This document shows, in pieces, positions 1 through 8,905 of a DNA stretch of 64,000 nucleotides. A program made the translations under genes and the position numbers. Below the pieces are notes generated by a model. That model was given only the letters and a program-made list of their open reading frames with translations. It was not told where the DNA came from and did no database searches. Position 1 is the first letter of the stretch. Every line of letters starts with the position of its first letter. Source of the DNA: Fermentimonas sp. (GTDB lineage Bacteria; Bacteroidota; Bacteroidia; Bacteroidales; Dysgonomonadaceae); assembly GCA_015478775.1 (NCBI GenBank), contig JADMKP010000007.1:124001-188000 (forward strand), written 5' to 3'.

Positions 1-152
1 GAACTCCACGAAGAGCCGCGGCGAATTCATGTCGGGCAGCAAATCCACACTTAGTCGGTCGTACGATATCTTTCCCAGCAGCAAGATAGCAAACACTATC
101 ATACTGATGGTAACGGGATTTTTTAATGCGAATCGGAGTATATTTTTCATTT
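1..152 (-). pseudogene. RND-family efflux pump permease, N-terminus only, frame broken at poly-A tract
   Basis: The reverse strand reads MKNILRFALK from an ATG at 150-152. In a different frame it then reads NPVTISMIVFAILLLGK, and later DLLPDMNSPRLFVEF, up to the window edge. Together these give the first transmembrane helix and the start of the porter domain of an AcrB/MMPL-type RND transporter. The two parts are joined at a run of eight A (119-126 on the complementary strand). Nine A, or six, would keep one frame. No alternative start codon exists upstream in the second frame before a stop at 163-165. The gene starts 11 nt after the HlyD-type adaptor and would complete a tripartite pump with the adaptor and TolC. 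The break may be a real mutation, a phase-variable switch, a site of transcriptional slippage, or an assembly error; the rest of the gene lies outside the window. Confidence 0.75.
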
Positions 153-163
153 ATAGTACCCTA

Positions 164-1216
164 TTATTTCAATACTTTAACGCGGCTGTTTTCACGAAGC
201 GTTTCGTATCCACGTATAATCAGGTTATCATTCTCATTTAGTCCTTCGGTAACTTCCATGTTATTTTCATCTTCAAGTCCCGTTTGAATATCACGCAGAA
301 TAGCCGTATTTCTTTCTACTATATAAACATATTTTCTGTTTCTTCTTGTAAAAACCACTTCTTTCGGAATTATAATTGCACTATCCGCTTGGTTCACCAC
401 GATATCTGCTTTTACAAACATACCAGGACGCAACTTCAATTGGTTGTTATCAATTAACACCTTTCCTTTAAATGTACGTGTTTCGGTGCTGATAGCGGGC
501 GAAAGCTCACTTATTTCACCGCGAAGCGTGTCATCCTGCAAGGTATAGTGTGTAATATGCACCGGTTGATTTGCACTCACGTATTCAATTGCACTTTCTG
601 GTAAATTTATTTCCATATACATTCGTGAATAAGCCATCAAGCCAACCATCTCCTCACCTTGTGTTACCCTGCTTTGTGGAGTATAGTGAGGTAAAGATAC
701 GATTACTCCGTCGAAGGGTGCTCGCACGTTCATTTTCTCAAGGCTAAAGGTTGCGTTTTCAAGGTCGTACCTAGCATTGGTAACTCTCACTTCGGTATTG
801 CGCATTTCACTCAATGTAACCCCACCCTTTTCATATAACGCATTTTGTTTGCTTTGCTCTTGTTCTGCAATTTCAAGACTTAATTTTTTAGATTCCAAAG
901 CAATTCCGTTTTCAAACTCCTTATCTTCGAGGCGGATTATCAGCTGACCTTTTTTCATGGTGTCACCCAACTTAAATGATCTGCCGGTAGAAGGATTGGT
1001 CTGAAGGGTGTAAAGTCCACTCATCTCAGCATTGAGCACTGTACTATACGTGGCCATAGCCGTTCCGGTAGTGTTAATCAACCTACTGATGGAACCTTTT
1101 TTAAGTTCCTGCACAGAGACAGGTGTTTCAATCTCGCTTGGGCTGCTTTGTTGGGGATTACTACATGCAGCAATTAAAGCAAATATCACCGTAGATAATA
1201 AGATTCTGTATTTCAT
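164..1216 (-). CDS. Efflux RND transporter periplasmic adaptor subunit (HlyD/MFP family lipoprotein)
   Basis: A 350-residue membrane fusion protein that links an inner-membrane pump to TolC. The chosen start (ATG at 1214-1216) gives a lipoprotein signal with lipobox IAAC and Cys18. A longer reading from 1294 would run into tolC and bury the signal. Visible parts are a barrel-sandwich hybrid (LNAEMSGLYTLQ, then NVRAPFDGVIVSLP), a coiled-coil hairpin between them (about residues 100-155), a beta-barrel domain and a C-terminal membrane-proximal domain (IIPKEVVFTRRNRKYVYIV). It lies 10 nt after tolC and 11 nt before the RND gene, so translation is probably coupled within the operon. The substrate cannot be read from the sequence. 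Confidence 0.9.
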   Translation of the reverse strand: MKYRILLSTVIFALIAACSNPQQSSPSEIETPVSVQELKKGSISRLINTTGTAMATYSTVLNAEMSGLYTLQTNPSTGRSFKLGDTMKKGQLIIRLEDKEFENGIALESKKLSLEIAEQEQSKQNALYEKGGVTLSEMRNTEVRVTNARYDLENATFSLEKMNVRAPFDGVIVSLPHYTPQSRVTQGEEMVGLMAYSRMYMEINLPESAIEYVSANQPVHITHYTLQDDTLRGEISELSPAISTETRTFKGKVLIDNNQLKLRPGMFVKADIVVNQADSAIIIPKEVVFTRRNRKYVYIVERNTAILRDIQTGLEDENNMEVTEGLNENDNLIIRGYETLRENSRVKVLK

Positions 1217-1226
1217 ATGATTATAA

Positions 1227-2735
1227 CTATTTATTTTCAAAGGTGCCAGCCCATTCTCTAATTGGTACAATGGGCATCTCATTTTCGAAGTCATACAATG
1301 TTAAAATTTTTAAGTTAAGGAGCTCAATCTTGTAATTTATAAGTGCCTGTGAATATGCCATTCTCCTATTAGACAACTGGGTTTGGAATTGACTTATTTC
1401 CATACCTGTGAGATCTCCTTCCCTATACCTTGTTTGATTTATATCGTAAGTAAGCTGTGCATTTCGAACGCTTTTTTCAGCTATATCAATTTGAGTACGC
1501 AAATTCTCAAGCCTTCTCCATGTTTGCCTAACCTCAAGTTCAATATCAATTCGTAAGTTTTCTTGCTCAAGTTTAGCAAGTGTTTGCGCTACTTGTTGCG
1601 CCCTCACCCTTGCCCTTTTTTCACCCCAGTCAAAAATGGGAACTGTCAAACTTATTGCCACGCGGGGGTTTTGTGTTGGGTTATCATAAATATTTTCAAA
1701 TCTTCGGTGGTCTCCAATGATTCCTACAGATAGGGAAATATCTCCCCTGAACTCATTGAGACTTTTGGTTTGTATCATTTGGAGATCGGCTAGTTTTATA
1801 TCAATTTCACGCTGCCTAAGCTCCATCCTTGAGCTTAGGCCACTCTGCACTGCCTGAAGCAAATCTATAGCTACAGGGCTCACTTCAATCTCTAGGGTCA
1901 CTTCTATATCCTCATCTAATGCCATCCCTAACGTTTGCTTCAGCTGATCCTTTGCATTTTCTAACGAAACCACTCGTTCTTCTACGGCAGATTGTGCATT
2001 GGCAAGATTCAGTTCGGCCTGATAAAGCTCCTCTCTTGCCGACAAATCTGCCTCAACCTTGTTTTGGATGATTTCAAAACTCTGTTCTGTATTTGCAAGT
2101 TCCTCCCTACTAATAGATAAGTTGCTTTGAGCCATATACACCGAATAAAATTGATTGGTAATGCTTCGCTCAGTATTTAATCGCTGTAACGCAAACCTGA
2201 TACCTGCATTTTCATAATCAAATTCAATCTGTTGCAATTCCATTTTGCGACGATTATACGTAAAAATTGGCTGATTAAACCTCAAGTATAAATCGTTGCT
2301 AAATGCCCTATTTCTGTTATTCACACCTTCAACAGTCGACTGATTGTCTTGCCACCCAAATGTATTTATAAGCGAAACTTCACCATCGGTAAACAAAATT
2401 GGCTGTGACACCATAAATGTACCGCTGGTGTTTAAGGTTTCATTGGTATACCACTGTGATAAACGATTATCAAATCTTCTTGATCTACTATAATTAATTG
2501 GGTCAAGATCTAACGAAAACCGTGATTTAAGCGATGCACGTTGTGCAACAAGGTTATATTGATATCTCTCGAGGTTGTATTTTGCTGCTCTTAAATCGGG
2601 GTTATTCTCTTCTGCAATATCTAATGCCTGCTCAATGGTCAAGGGCGCTTGAGCATGTGTGTATGAAAACAATAATACTCCCACAAAGAATATCAGTAAG
2701 CAAGAAAGTCTTATCCTTAACCTTTTCGTATCCAT
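1227..2735 (-). CDS. TolC family outer membrane efflux protein
   Basis: A 502-residue outer-membrane channel protein. It has an N-terminal signal peptide (hydrophobic LSCLLIFFVGVLLFSY, with likely cleavage after THA-QA), followed by LTIEQALDIAEENNPDL, the usual opening of the OEP repeat. Two long alpha-helical coiled-coil repeats flank the beta strands, as in TolC; the second begins near NPRVAISLTVPIFDWGEK. It sits between the ABC permease gene (40 nt upstream) and the HlyD-type adaptor (10 nt downstream), so it probably serves as the exit duct for the adaptor/RND pump and perhaps for the ABC exporter too. Confidence 0.93.
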   Translation of the reverse strand: MDTKRLRIRLSCLLIFFVGVLLFSYTHAQAPLTIEQALDIAEENNPDLRAAKYNLERYQYNLVAQRASLKSRFSLDLDPINYSRSRRFDNRLSQWYTNETLNTSGTFMVSQPILFTDGEVSLINTFGWQDNQSTVEGVNNRNRAFSNDLYLRFNQPIFTYNRRKMELQQIEFDYENAGIRFALQRLNTERSITNQFYSVYMAQSNLSISREELANTEQSFEIIQNKVEADLSAREELYQAELNLANAQSAVEERVVSLENAKDQLKQTLGMALDEDIEVTLEIEVSPVAIDLLQAVQSGLSSRMELRQREIDIKLADLQMIQTKSLNEFRGDISLSVGIIGDHRRFENIYDNPTQNPRVAISLTVPIFDWGEKRARVRAQQVAQTLAKLEQENLRIDIELEVRQTWRRLENLRTQIDIAEKSVRNAQLTYDINQTRYREGDLTGMEISQFQTQLSNRRMAYSQALINYKIELLNLKILTLYDFENEMPIVPIREWAGTFENK

Positions 2736-2775
2736 ATTTATTTTATTTATTCTATTTTCAACTGTATTTATAATA

Positions 2776-5700
2776 TTACCTCCTCACAATCTTAACAGCA
2801 TCGGCAGTTACGGATCGTAACTTCGAGTCATCACCCAAAACAACTTCCACCGTATCTTCGCTAAAAAAGTATGTACCAAGTATACTCCAACCCTCTTCTG
2901 AGCTTTGTAAATTGATGAAGGCATTTTCTTCATCTCCATCATATATTACTTTAAAATGATATTCGGCGTCGCTACCTGAACGGCCCCTGCCGCCGCCTCT
3001 GCGACCACCTCTGCGTAGCTCTTCAGGTTTAAATACCCAATAATACAATTCGTATTGTCCGGCATCCGGAACAGGAATCTTCCATGTCGCCATTTGGCTA
3101 CCACTTCCGCTCTTAATTATATAGGCTGAACGAACATGAGTGCCGTAATATTTCTCATTTGTTGTTAATGTCCATTTCAATGGAGGACGCCAACTTGATA
3201 CACCAGAATAGCGGAACGAGTTATCGTCGACCTGCTCAAGCCATTGTGGTAAAAGACCCACTACTTCTGGAGAAGAAAGATTGAATAGGGTGGAATCTTC
3301 ATTGTCTACAATCACTTCCCCTGGTATATCATAAGAGGTTGTTGCAACTATGAAATCTCCTTCTTCATCGATAAGTTTATTTCGCTCACGTATAATATTG
3401 TTTACCGGAAGGCTAATAGAGCTTGGTAAATTAGCAGAGATTAGTGTATTAATATTAATGCTACGCGGTGCCTCATCCCATACCGACACGAGTTTTTTAG
3501 TTTCACCTGCATTTAGCGATATTTTCCTTTTAGCCCGTGGGTCATACACATCTCCTTGCCTTCCTCCAAAATTTATTTCTACATCTATTATACCATCATA
3601 ATCAGAATCATTGGTAATCTGTTGCTTAACAACAAACACTTCACCGTCGCGATTAGTAATTTGGGTAACTTCTGGAGTCCCCATTATATAAACCGGTAGA
3701 AGAGTTGGATATTGCCACGCTTTAAGTGGAGTTCGCAAATCTGCATTTGCAATCATTCCCATGGTATCCAACAAGTTCTCGAACCTCAAATTGGTGAAAA
3801 TATTTCGTTGTAATACCGCACGAAGCGAATCTCTGTATTCTCTATACCCAATATTTTTCTCTGCATAAGCAAACAAATAATTAGCTTTCTGTGAGGTTAC
3901 ATTATCAAGTATATCCATATTATCTGGGTTGGAAAGCAATTCTTTAAATGGTGCTTGCTCCATTAGCAAACTAGCTTTTTCATTATTGCTTATCCCGTTC
4001 GTTTCTCTCATCCAACTGTTATTATCTGTTTTATTCTGTAAATAGAGCTCGATAAGTCGGTTTGAAACAGGCCACTCCGAAGAAAAAACGTTGTATCTGA
4101 AGTTATATAATTGAGGAAAAACAAAGAAAGGATTTGGTTTCACCGAAACATTCACCGATCCTCTGTTCTGCGACCAATCAAAACTAGATTCTGAGCGCTC
4201 GAAGAGCCTCATAAACTGGTTTAAGACACGTATTGCAGCATCTTCTTCGCTTATTTCTTGTCCGTTTTGTCGTGCCCTACTTATCTCACCACGCACGCCT
4301 TGCACCACATTTGCGTTATTTACTAAACTCCCTTTTTCAGGGAACAACACCATCTCGGGCTGCATCACCTCTTGTGCTTGAGTCCATGTACGCGCATAAC
4401 TGTAAAACTGTACGGGAACCTCAATAAGAGAAAAACGACTAAACGAGTAGTCAAGCGAGTAGCTAGTTTCAATTGACCGTCGGCGCTCTCTTATTTGTGA
4501 TGGAATTGTATCTACGATAGAGTTAAATACAGGTGAAAAATAATCATGTCCTTTTAAATGCCAAATACTGTATAGAGTCTCGTCCACCTCAACACTTTTC
4601 TGTTCATAATCACCTATGATAAGTGAAATGGATGGGGTGAGTAAATCAGTCTCATAAATAAAAACACTGTCGTAAGTAACTTCAGTAATTACTTTAGGAC
4701 TTGGAGTTATTGATCTTTCTGTACGCTGTTCCATAGTATCCCTGCTCATCCTTCTTCTAGCACCATCCGGACCGGAAGGGCGCTCACCTCTTGAACGTCC
4801 CTCCGCTGAGGGCCGACCACCTACAGGCCTAACTTCACCGGGGCTGGGTCTAATTTCACCGGCAGGTTGGCCTCTTCTAGGTCCCCTAGCAGGTTGACCA
4901 CCTGGTCTAACTCTAACTGAATCGCCTTCACTATTTATACCGGGTTGTCTTGCTGATTGTCTCTCAACCTGTTCTGCTTCTGTCGGTTCTACAGCGATTT
5001 TATTTATTACTGGCCATTTCATTTCTCCCTGCGACAACGCTTTTAAATTATTTATAGTCGTAACTTTCAATCTGAAATGACTAAAATATGACTGCTGCCA
5101 ATCTGGGTTTTCACTGCTATACGACGTTCCTGGGCGTGGATACCAATATGTCTCGGGTGTGAATAACACATAGTTCTCATCTTGAAAACTGTATTTTTTA
5201 TCTATCTTGAAAATATTACTAGCATATACTTCCTGTAAAACCTCGGCGGGGACATCCAAATAACTAAAACCTTCATCGATTACACCTTCGTATTTCAACG
5301 TTAAATTAACCTTATCCCCTAGCATTATTTCACGTCCAAAATCAATCAATAAGATTTGGTGATCGCGTGTAAATGCCAACTCTTTACTGTTTTCCATTAC
5401 CTGGCTTACTACAAAACCGGGATTCAAAGAAAAAGTGAATATTTCTGCACCCTTCAATGCTTCCGCATGCATCTCAACTTCCGCAGAGATTTTACGTGGA
5501 TGCTGTTTTATGTTGATATCATACTTATCTATCACCATTTTAGCACTGTTCACATACATATTATTCACCTCTGTATAGGTTTGTCGCATGTTTGATGCTT
5601 TTAGGAATGTAGATACATGATTATATGAAGCCCAAATCCCCGCAAAAACAAAAATAAACGATGCAACCAGCCAGCGATATCTTCCCATTTTTGTATTAGG

Positions 5701-6447
5701 GAGCCGCCTGAACAAGAAAATGGAAAGACAAATAAAACCTAATCCAAGAAAAAGATAAATCAATCGGTGATTAATTACTGTTGCCAAGTTCGAAAATCCA
5801 ACGATTGAAGACTTCACTAATGGAAGATTATACACCATATAATCAAACAGATAATAAAACTTGTCTCCAATGTAAAAAAGTGTAAGGGCAATATAACCAA
5901 GCAAAATCACAAAAGTAATTGCCTGGTTTTTTAAGACAAGCATTAGTCCAATTGATAAACCAAATATATAAATTAAGGTAGGTATGCAGATTAACAAAAA
6001 ATAAATCAGATAGGCTATCCAATCGATGGTTACACCTGACATAATATTAAAAGCAATGACCAAGACAATTATAACGAGGTCTAACCGTATGAAAACTCGC
6101 GTATTACCCCAAATCTTGCCAATTACGTATTCTGCATTACTAAGAGGATGTACATAAAAAACTTCGGAAGTATCAAGTTTTTTATCCGATTTTAAAAATT
6201 CGGATGACAGAAACATGGCAATAATTGCTTGCCCGGTATTTATAAACAGCAAATTTATGTATGGGATATTTGCAGGAAGTGCTTTCATCAACCAAAATCC
6301 GCCTGCTTGCTCTGAGACCAGCGCTACAAAATTAAATATACATAAAAACAGTATTGCCATTATGAGGAAAATCCTGTAAAACCAGCTCCTCATTAAAAGC
6401 TTACTCTCATATTTTGCAACCGACTGTATGTTATGTAATGCGAACAT
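2776..6447 (-). CDS. Giant ABC-2 permease fused to a degenerate M1-peptidase-like region and a golvesin-like C-terminal domain
   Basis: About 1223 residues. The first 280 or so carry six to seven hydrophobic helices of an ABC-2 type permease. Then come beta-rich segments and a region (about 590-760) that reads like the N-terminal part of M1 aminopeptidases (for example SRFSLIEVPVQFYSYAR). No HExxH zinc motif occurs anywhere in the protein, so peptidase activity is unlikely. A Pro/Gly/Arg-rich linker lies at about 505-569 and a second Arg/Gly-rich patch at about 1142-1160. The C-terminus (from about 1085: MATWKIPVPDAGQYELYYWV) resembles golvesin/xanthan-lyase-type beta-sandwich modules. The ATG at 6447 is preferred to a TTG at 6477 that overlaps the ATPase gene. 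ABC-2 permease/M1 fusions are known in Bacteroidota; the function here is unknown. The partner is the ATPase 19 nt upstream. Confidence 0.8.
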   Translation of the reverse strand: MFALHNIQSVAKYESKLLMRSWFYRIFLIMAILFLCIFNFVALVSEQAGGFWLMKALPANIPYINLLFINTGQAIIAMFLSSEFLKSDKKLDTSEVFYVHPLSNAEYVIGKIWGNTRVFIRLDLVIIVLVIAFNIMSGVTIDWIAYLIYFLLICIPTLIYIFGLSIGLMLVLKNQAITFVILLGYIALTLFYIGDKFYYLFDYMVYNLPLVKSSIVGFSNLATVINHRLIYLFLGLGFICLSIFLFRRLPNTKMGRYRWLVASFIFVFAGIWASYNHVSTFLKASNMRQTYTEVNNMYVNSAKMVIDKYDINIKQHPRKISAEVEMHAEALKGAEIFTFSLNPGFVVSQVMENSKELAFTRDHQILLIDFGREIMLGDKVNLTLKYEGVIDEGFSYLDVPAEVLQEVYASNIFKIDKKYSFQDENYVLFTPETYWYPRPGTSYSSENPDWQQSYFSHFRLKVTTINNLKALSQGEMKWPVINKIAVEPTEAEQVERQSARQPGINSEGDSVRVRPGGQPARGPRRGQPAGEIRPSPGEVRPVGGRPSAEGRSRGERPSGPDGARRRMSRDTMEQRTERSITPSPKVITEVTYDSVFIYETDLLTPSISLIIGDYEQKSVEVDETLYSIWHLKGHDYFSPVFNSIVDTIPSQIRERRRSIETSYSLDYSFSRFSLIEVPVQFYSYARTWTQAQEVMQPEMVLFPEKGSLVNNANVVQGVRGEISRARQNGQEISEEDAAIRVLNQFMRLFERSESSFDWSQNRGSVNVSVKPNPFFVFPQLYNFRYNVFSSEWPVSNRLIELYLQNKTDNNSWMRETNGISNNEKASLLMEQAPFKELLSNPDNMDILDNVTSQKANYLFAYAEKNIGYREYRDSLRAVLQRNIFTNLRFENLLDTMGMIANADLRTPLKAWQYPTLLPVYIMGTPEVTQITNRDGEVFVVKQQITNDSDYDGIIDVEINFGGRQGDVYDPRAKRKISLNAGETKKLVSVWDEAPRSININTLISANLPSSISLPVNNIIRERNKLIDEEGDFIVATTSYDIPGEVIVDNEDSTLFNLSSPEVVGLLPQWLEQVDDNSFRYSGVSSWRPPLKWTLTTNEKYYGTHVRSAYIIKSGSGSQMATWKIPVPDAGQYELYYWVFKPEELRRGGRRGGGRGRSGSDAEYHFKVIYDGDEENAFINLQSSEEGWSILGTYFFSEDTVEVVLGDDSKLRSVTADAVKIVRR

Positions 6448-6466
6448 GCTTTTTTTCTTAAGATTA

Positions 6467-7360
6467 TTAGTCCTCAACCCAACGATTCAATTTATTCTCC
6501 ATATAATATACATATGCATGTTCTAGATTTGGGGGGTAAGGTTCTGCATCATAGCCCTCTATTTCATCGGCCACTACCTGTATTTCCCATCCTGCTCCCG
6601 ACGGTATGGTAGTAATAACCGGATACTTTTTATCTACTATTGCCAGTTCATCGCCACTAATTTTCATTCGCCATACTTTTCCTTCCGCTTGTTTTATCAT
6701 ATCTTCAGGAGAACCGAAAAAAGCAAGCTCTCCCTTGTTCATTAAGGCCATGCAATTACAGGTACTTGATATATCTCCAACAATATGCGTGGATAAAATG
6801 ATAGTGACATCTTGTTCACTTATTTTCGAAAGAAGGTTTCGAAAACGAATACGTTCTTCTGGGTCTAACCCTGTGGTTGGTTCATCTACTATAATTAATT
6901 TAGGATTATGAATTAGTGCTTGTGCAATTCCTAAACGTCGCTTCATACCTCCAGACAAACGACTGGCATAGCGCTCTCTAACATCAAATAACCCCACGCT
7001 TTCAAGCATTTCGTCTACGGCTTGACGACGCATCTTCCCGTTATTCATTCCGGATAAACGCGCAGCATAATCCAAAAACTCGTATGTTTTATATTTAGCA
7101 AAGAACCGAAAATCCTGAGGTAAATAACCAAGTATACCACGTACCTCTTTACGCTCTTTAATTAAGTTATATCCAAATACATCAATCTCCCCCGACGAAG
7201 GCTCCATTAGGGCTACAAGTATTCGCATAAGAGTAGATTTACCCGCACCATTAGGTCCTAAGAGTCCAAACATACCCGATGGAATCTCCATATTAATATC
7301 TTTTAATGCGTGATTCCCATTAGGGTATACCTTATTTAATGAACGTATTGATATATTCAT
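6467..7360 (-). CDS. ABC transporter ATP-binding protein
   Basis: A 297-residue ABC-2 type ATPase. Walker A GPNGAGKST is at residues 35-43, the Q-loop at 82, signature LSGGMKRR at 135-142, Walker B LIIVDEP at 155-161 and the switch His at 192. All are intact, so it should hydrolyse ATP. It is the first gene of the minus-strand operon, followed 19 nt later by its likely permease partner, then tolC and the RND adaptor. The C-terminal 80 residues form the extra domain usual for ABC-2 exporter ATPases, ending in an acidic/tyrosine-rich tail. Confidence 0.93.
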   Translation of the reverse strand: MNISIRSLNKVYPNGNHALKDINMEIPSGMFGLLGPNGAGKSTLMRILVALMEPSSGEIDVFGYNLIKERKEVRGILGYLPQDFRFFAKYKTYEFLDYAARLSGMNNGKMRRQAVDEMLESVGLFDVRERYASRLSGGMKRRLGIAQALIHNPKLIIVDEPTTGLDPEERIRFRNLLSKISEQDVTIILSTHIVGDISSTCNCMALMNKGELAFFGSPEDMIKQAEGKVWRMKISGDELAIVDKKYPVITTIPSGAGWEIQVVADEIEGYDAEPYPPNLEHAYVYYMENKLNRWVED

Positions 7361-7839
7361 TGTTAACTGATTGACGTATAATATATTTTGTACGGATTAT
7401 TTTCACAAAGATTTATGTTAGACTTCGAAATAAAGTTTACAACCACAAGTTTAGTTAAATTTTTTCTAAATAACTCTATTTTAGTGTTCTTTAAAATATA
7501 TTTTGAAAAGGGAAATATTGAATTTTACCGGGTAAGACTTTGTAACGACCGTTTTTCATCTCTGTTATTCTGTGTGGGGGACTTTGTGTTGTATCATCCT
7601 GTGTCGTCCTGATTTTTGTTTACTTTAACTCCCTACTAACTCCTGACTAAGTCCGTACCAACTCCTAATCAACCCTGTATAAATTAGAAGAAACTCAGGA
7701 GTTGGTAGGGCTTAAGTAAGCATTAAATCAGATATAGATTGGGTTTTAAAAAATCTTACAGTATTGAAAGGTCTTGTCCTATCGAATCGAACAAATTGCT
7801 CTTTCGATGGTTTATTCTTCAAAATAGATAAAAACTATT
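7361..7839. other. Intergenic region between divergent export operon and flavin gene pair
   Basis: 479 bp without a credible gene. The one short open frame (7388-7612) has no recognisable protein character. The left part is AT-rich and should contain the promoter of the minus-strand export operon, but no strict TAnnTTTG element was found on that strand. The right part contains the 11-bp repeat element described separately. No clear promoter for the gene at 7840 was seen. Confidence 0.6.
7627..7714. repeat. 11-bp tandem repeat element in inverted arrangement (copy 1)
   Basis: Five adjacent 11-mers read aactccctact, aactcctgact, aagtccgtacc, aactcctaatc and aaccctgtata (7627-7681). After an 11-nt spacer, two 11-mers run in the opposite orientation: actcaggagtt and ggtagggctta (7693-7714). 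As a result 7631-7646 and 7695-7710 are complementary over 16 bp with one mismatch (a G-T pair). A second element of the same design lies at 37306-37371. The function is unknown. Confidence 0.75.
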
Positions 7840-8898
7840 ATGAAGGAATACAAAATAGACAGTTCTAAGGGAATGGAGATTGGTCTTTACTCTCTTGGCG
7901 ATTTATTACCAGACGTGCATACTGGCAGCACTATCCCTGAGCAGGAAAGGATTCAAAATATTATTCAGTCGGCAAAATTGGCCGAAGATGCAGGCTTGGA
8001 TATATTTAGTCTAGGAGAGAGTCATCAACCATATTTCATTAGTCAGGCGCACCAAGTGATACTTGCATATATAGCTGCAATAACATCAAAAATAAAACTA
8101 TCAAGTGGTGTAACTGTATTAAGCACTGCCGATCCGTTGAGGGTTTATGAGGAATTCGCTACACTCGACCTACTTTCTAACGGTCGCATAGAACTTATTG
8201 CGGGACGCGCCTCCAGAACAGGTGTTTATAAATTGATGGGTATTAACTTGAGAGATTATGAAGCAATCTTTGAGGAGAAGTTTGAACTACTGCTTCAAAT
8301 GAATAAGGAGAGAGTGGTTAATTGGGAAGGTAAATATCGTTCTGCGTTGGAGGACGCTGAAATTTTGCCACGTCCGCTTAATGACAAACTGCTAATTTGG
8401 AGAGGTGTGGGCGGTTCGCCTGCAAGTGCTATTAAAGCAGGACATCAAGGTGTACCAATGACACTTGCCACATTGGCTGGACCCGCATCAGCATTTAAAG
8501 ATGCTATTGATGCCTATCGTATTGTGTTAGATAATAGCGGTTTCGATTCAAATAAGATGCCAGTTGCAACAACCAGCCTGTGCTATATTGCTGATGATAC
8601 AACTACTGCAATGAGAGAGTATTTCCCATATATGAGTAGAGGTTTTGAACTAGTTAATGGTCGACCCTTCTCAAAATATCATTTTGCAGAAGCTAAAAAC
8701 AGCAAAAACACGCTTATGGTTGGCGACTGGGAGCTGATTGTTGAAAAAATTATTTATCAACACGAGCTTTATGGACATCAACGCTTTCTTGCACAGGTAG
8801 ATTTCGGTGGACTGCCATTTTCTAAAATTGAGAAGATTATCGACTTGCTTGCAAACAAGGTTGCACCTGTTGTAAGAAGAGAAACAAAGAAGGATTAA
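7840..8898 (+). CDS. LLM class flavin-dependent oxidoreductase (luciferase-like)
   Basis: A 352-residue TIM-barrel monooxygenase of the bacterial luciferase family, expected to use reduced FMN supplied by a partner reductase. Family features are the opening strand MEIGLYSLGDL, the FSLGESHQPYF segment, the conserved STADPLRVYEEFATLDLLSNGRIE block and the following GRAS loop. It resembles the Atu2307/SP_0267 type subfamily. ATG 7840 is used; an in-frame ATG at 7873 would also keep the whole barrel. The FMN reductase gene starts 7 nt downstream, so the two are almost certainly cotranscribed and work as a two-component system. The substrate is unknown. Confidence 0.88.
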   Translation: MKEYKIDSSKGMEIGLYSLGDLLPDVHTGSTIPEQERIQNIIQSAKLAEDAGLDIFSLGESHQPYFISQAHQVILAYIAAITSKIKLSSGVTVLSTADPLRVYEEFATLDLLSNGRIELIAGRASRTGVYKLMGINLRDYEAIFEEKFELLLQMNKERVVNWEGKYRSALEDAEILPRPLNDKLLIWRGVGGSPASAIKAGHQGVPMTLATLAGPASAFKDAIDAYRIVLDNSGFDSNKMPVATTSLCYIADDTTTAMREYFPYMSRGFELVNGRPFSKYHFAEAKNSKNTLMVGDWELIVEKIIYQHELYGHQRFLAQVDFGGLPFSKIEKIIDLLANKVAPVVRRETKKD

Positions 8899-8905
8899 AT
8901 TAAAT

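Noticed and set aside
29-241. Open frame of 70 codons on the plus strand
   Set aside because: It lies across the RND gene and adaptor end on the opposite strand and has no protein-family character.
4740-4930. Arg/Gly/Pro-rich stretch in the ABC permease considered as a frameshifted segment
   Set aside because: The frame continues correctly on both sides into recognisable sequence and there is no stop, so it is more likely a genuine low-complexity linker.
7388-7612. 74-codon open frame in the large intergenic gap
   Set aside because: Phe/Val/Lys-rich AT-driven composition, no signal of a start, no recognisable motif; treated as non-coding.
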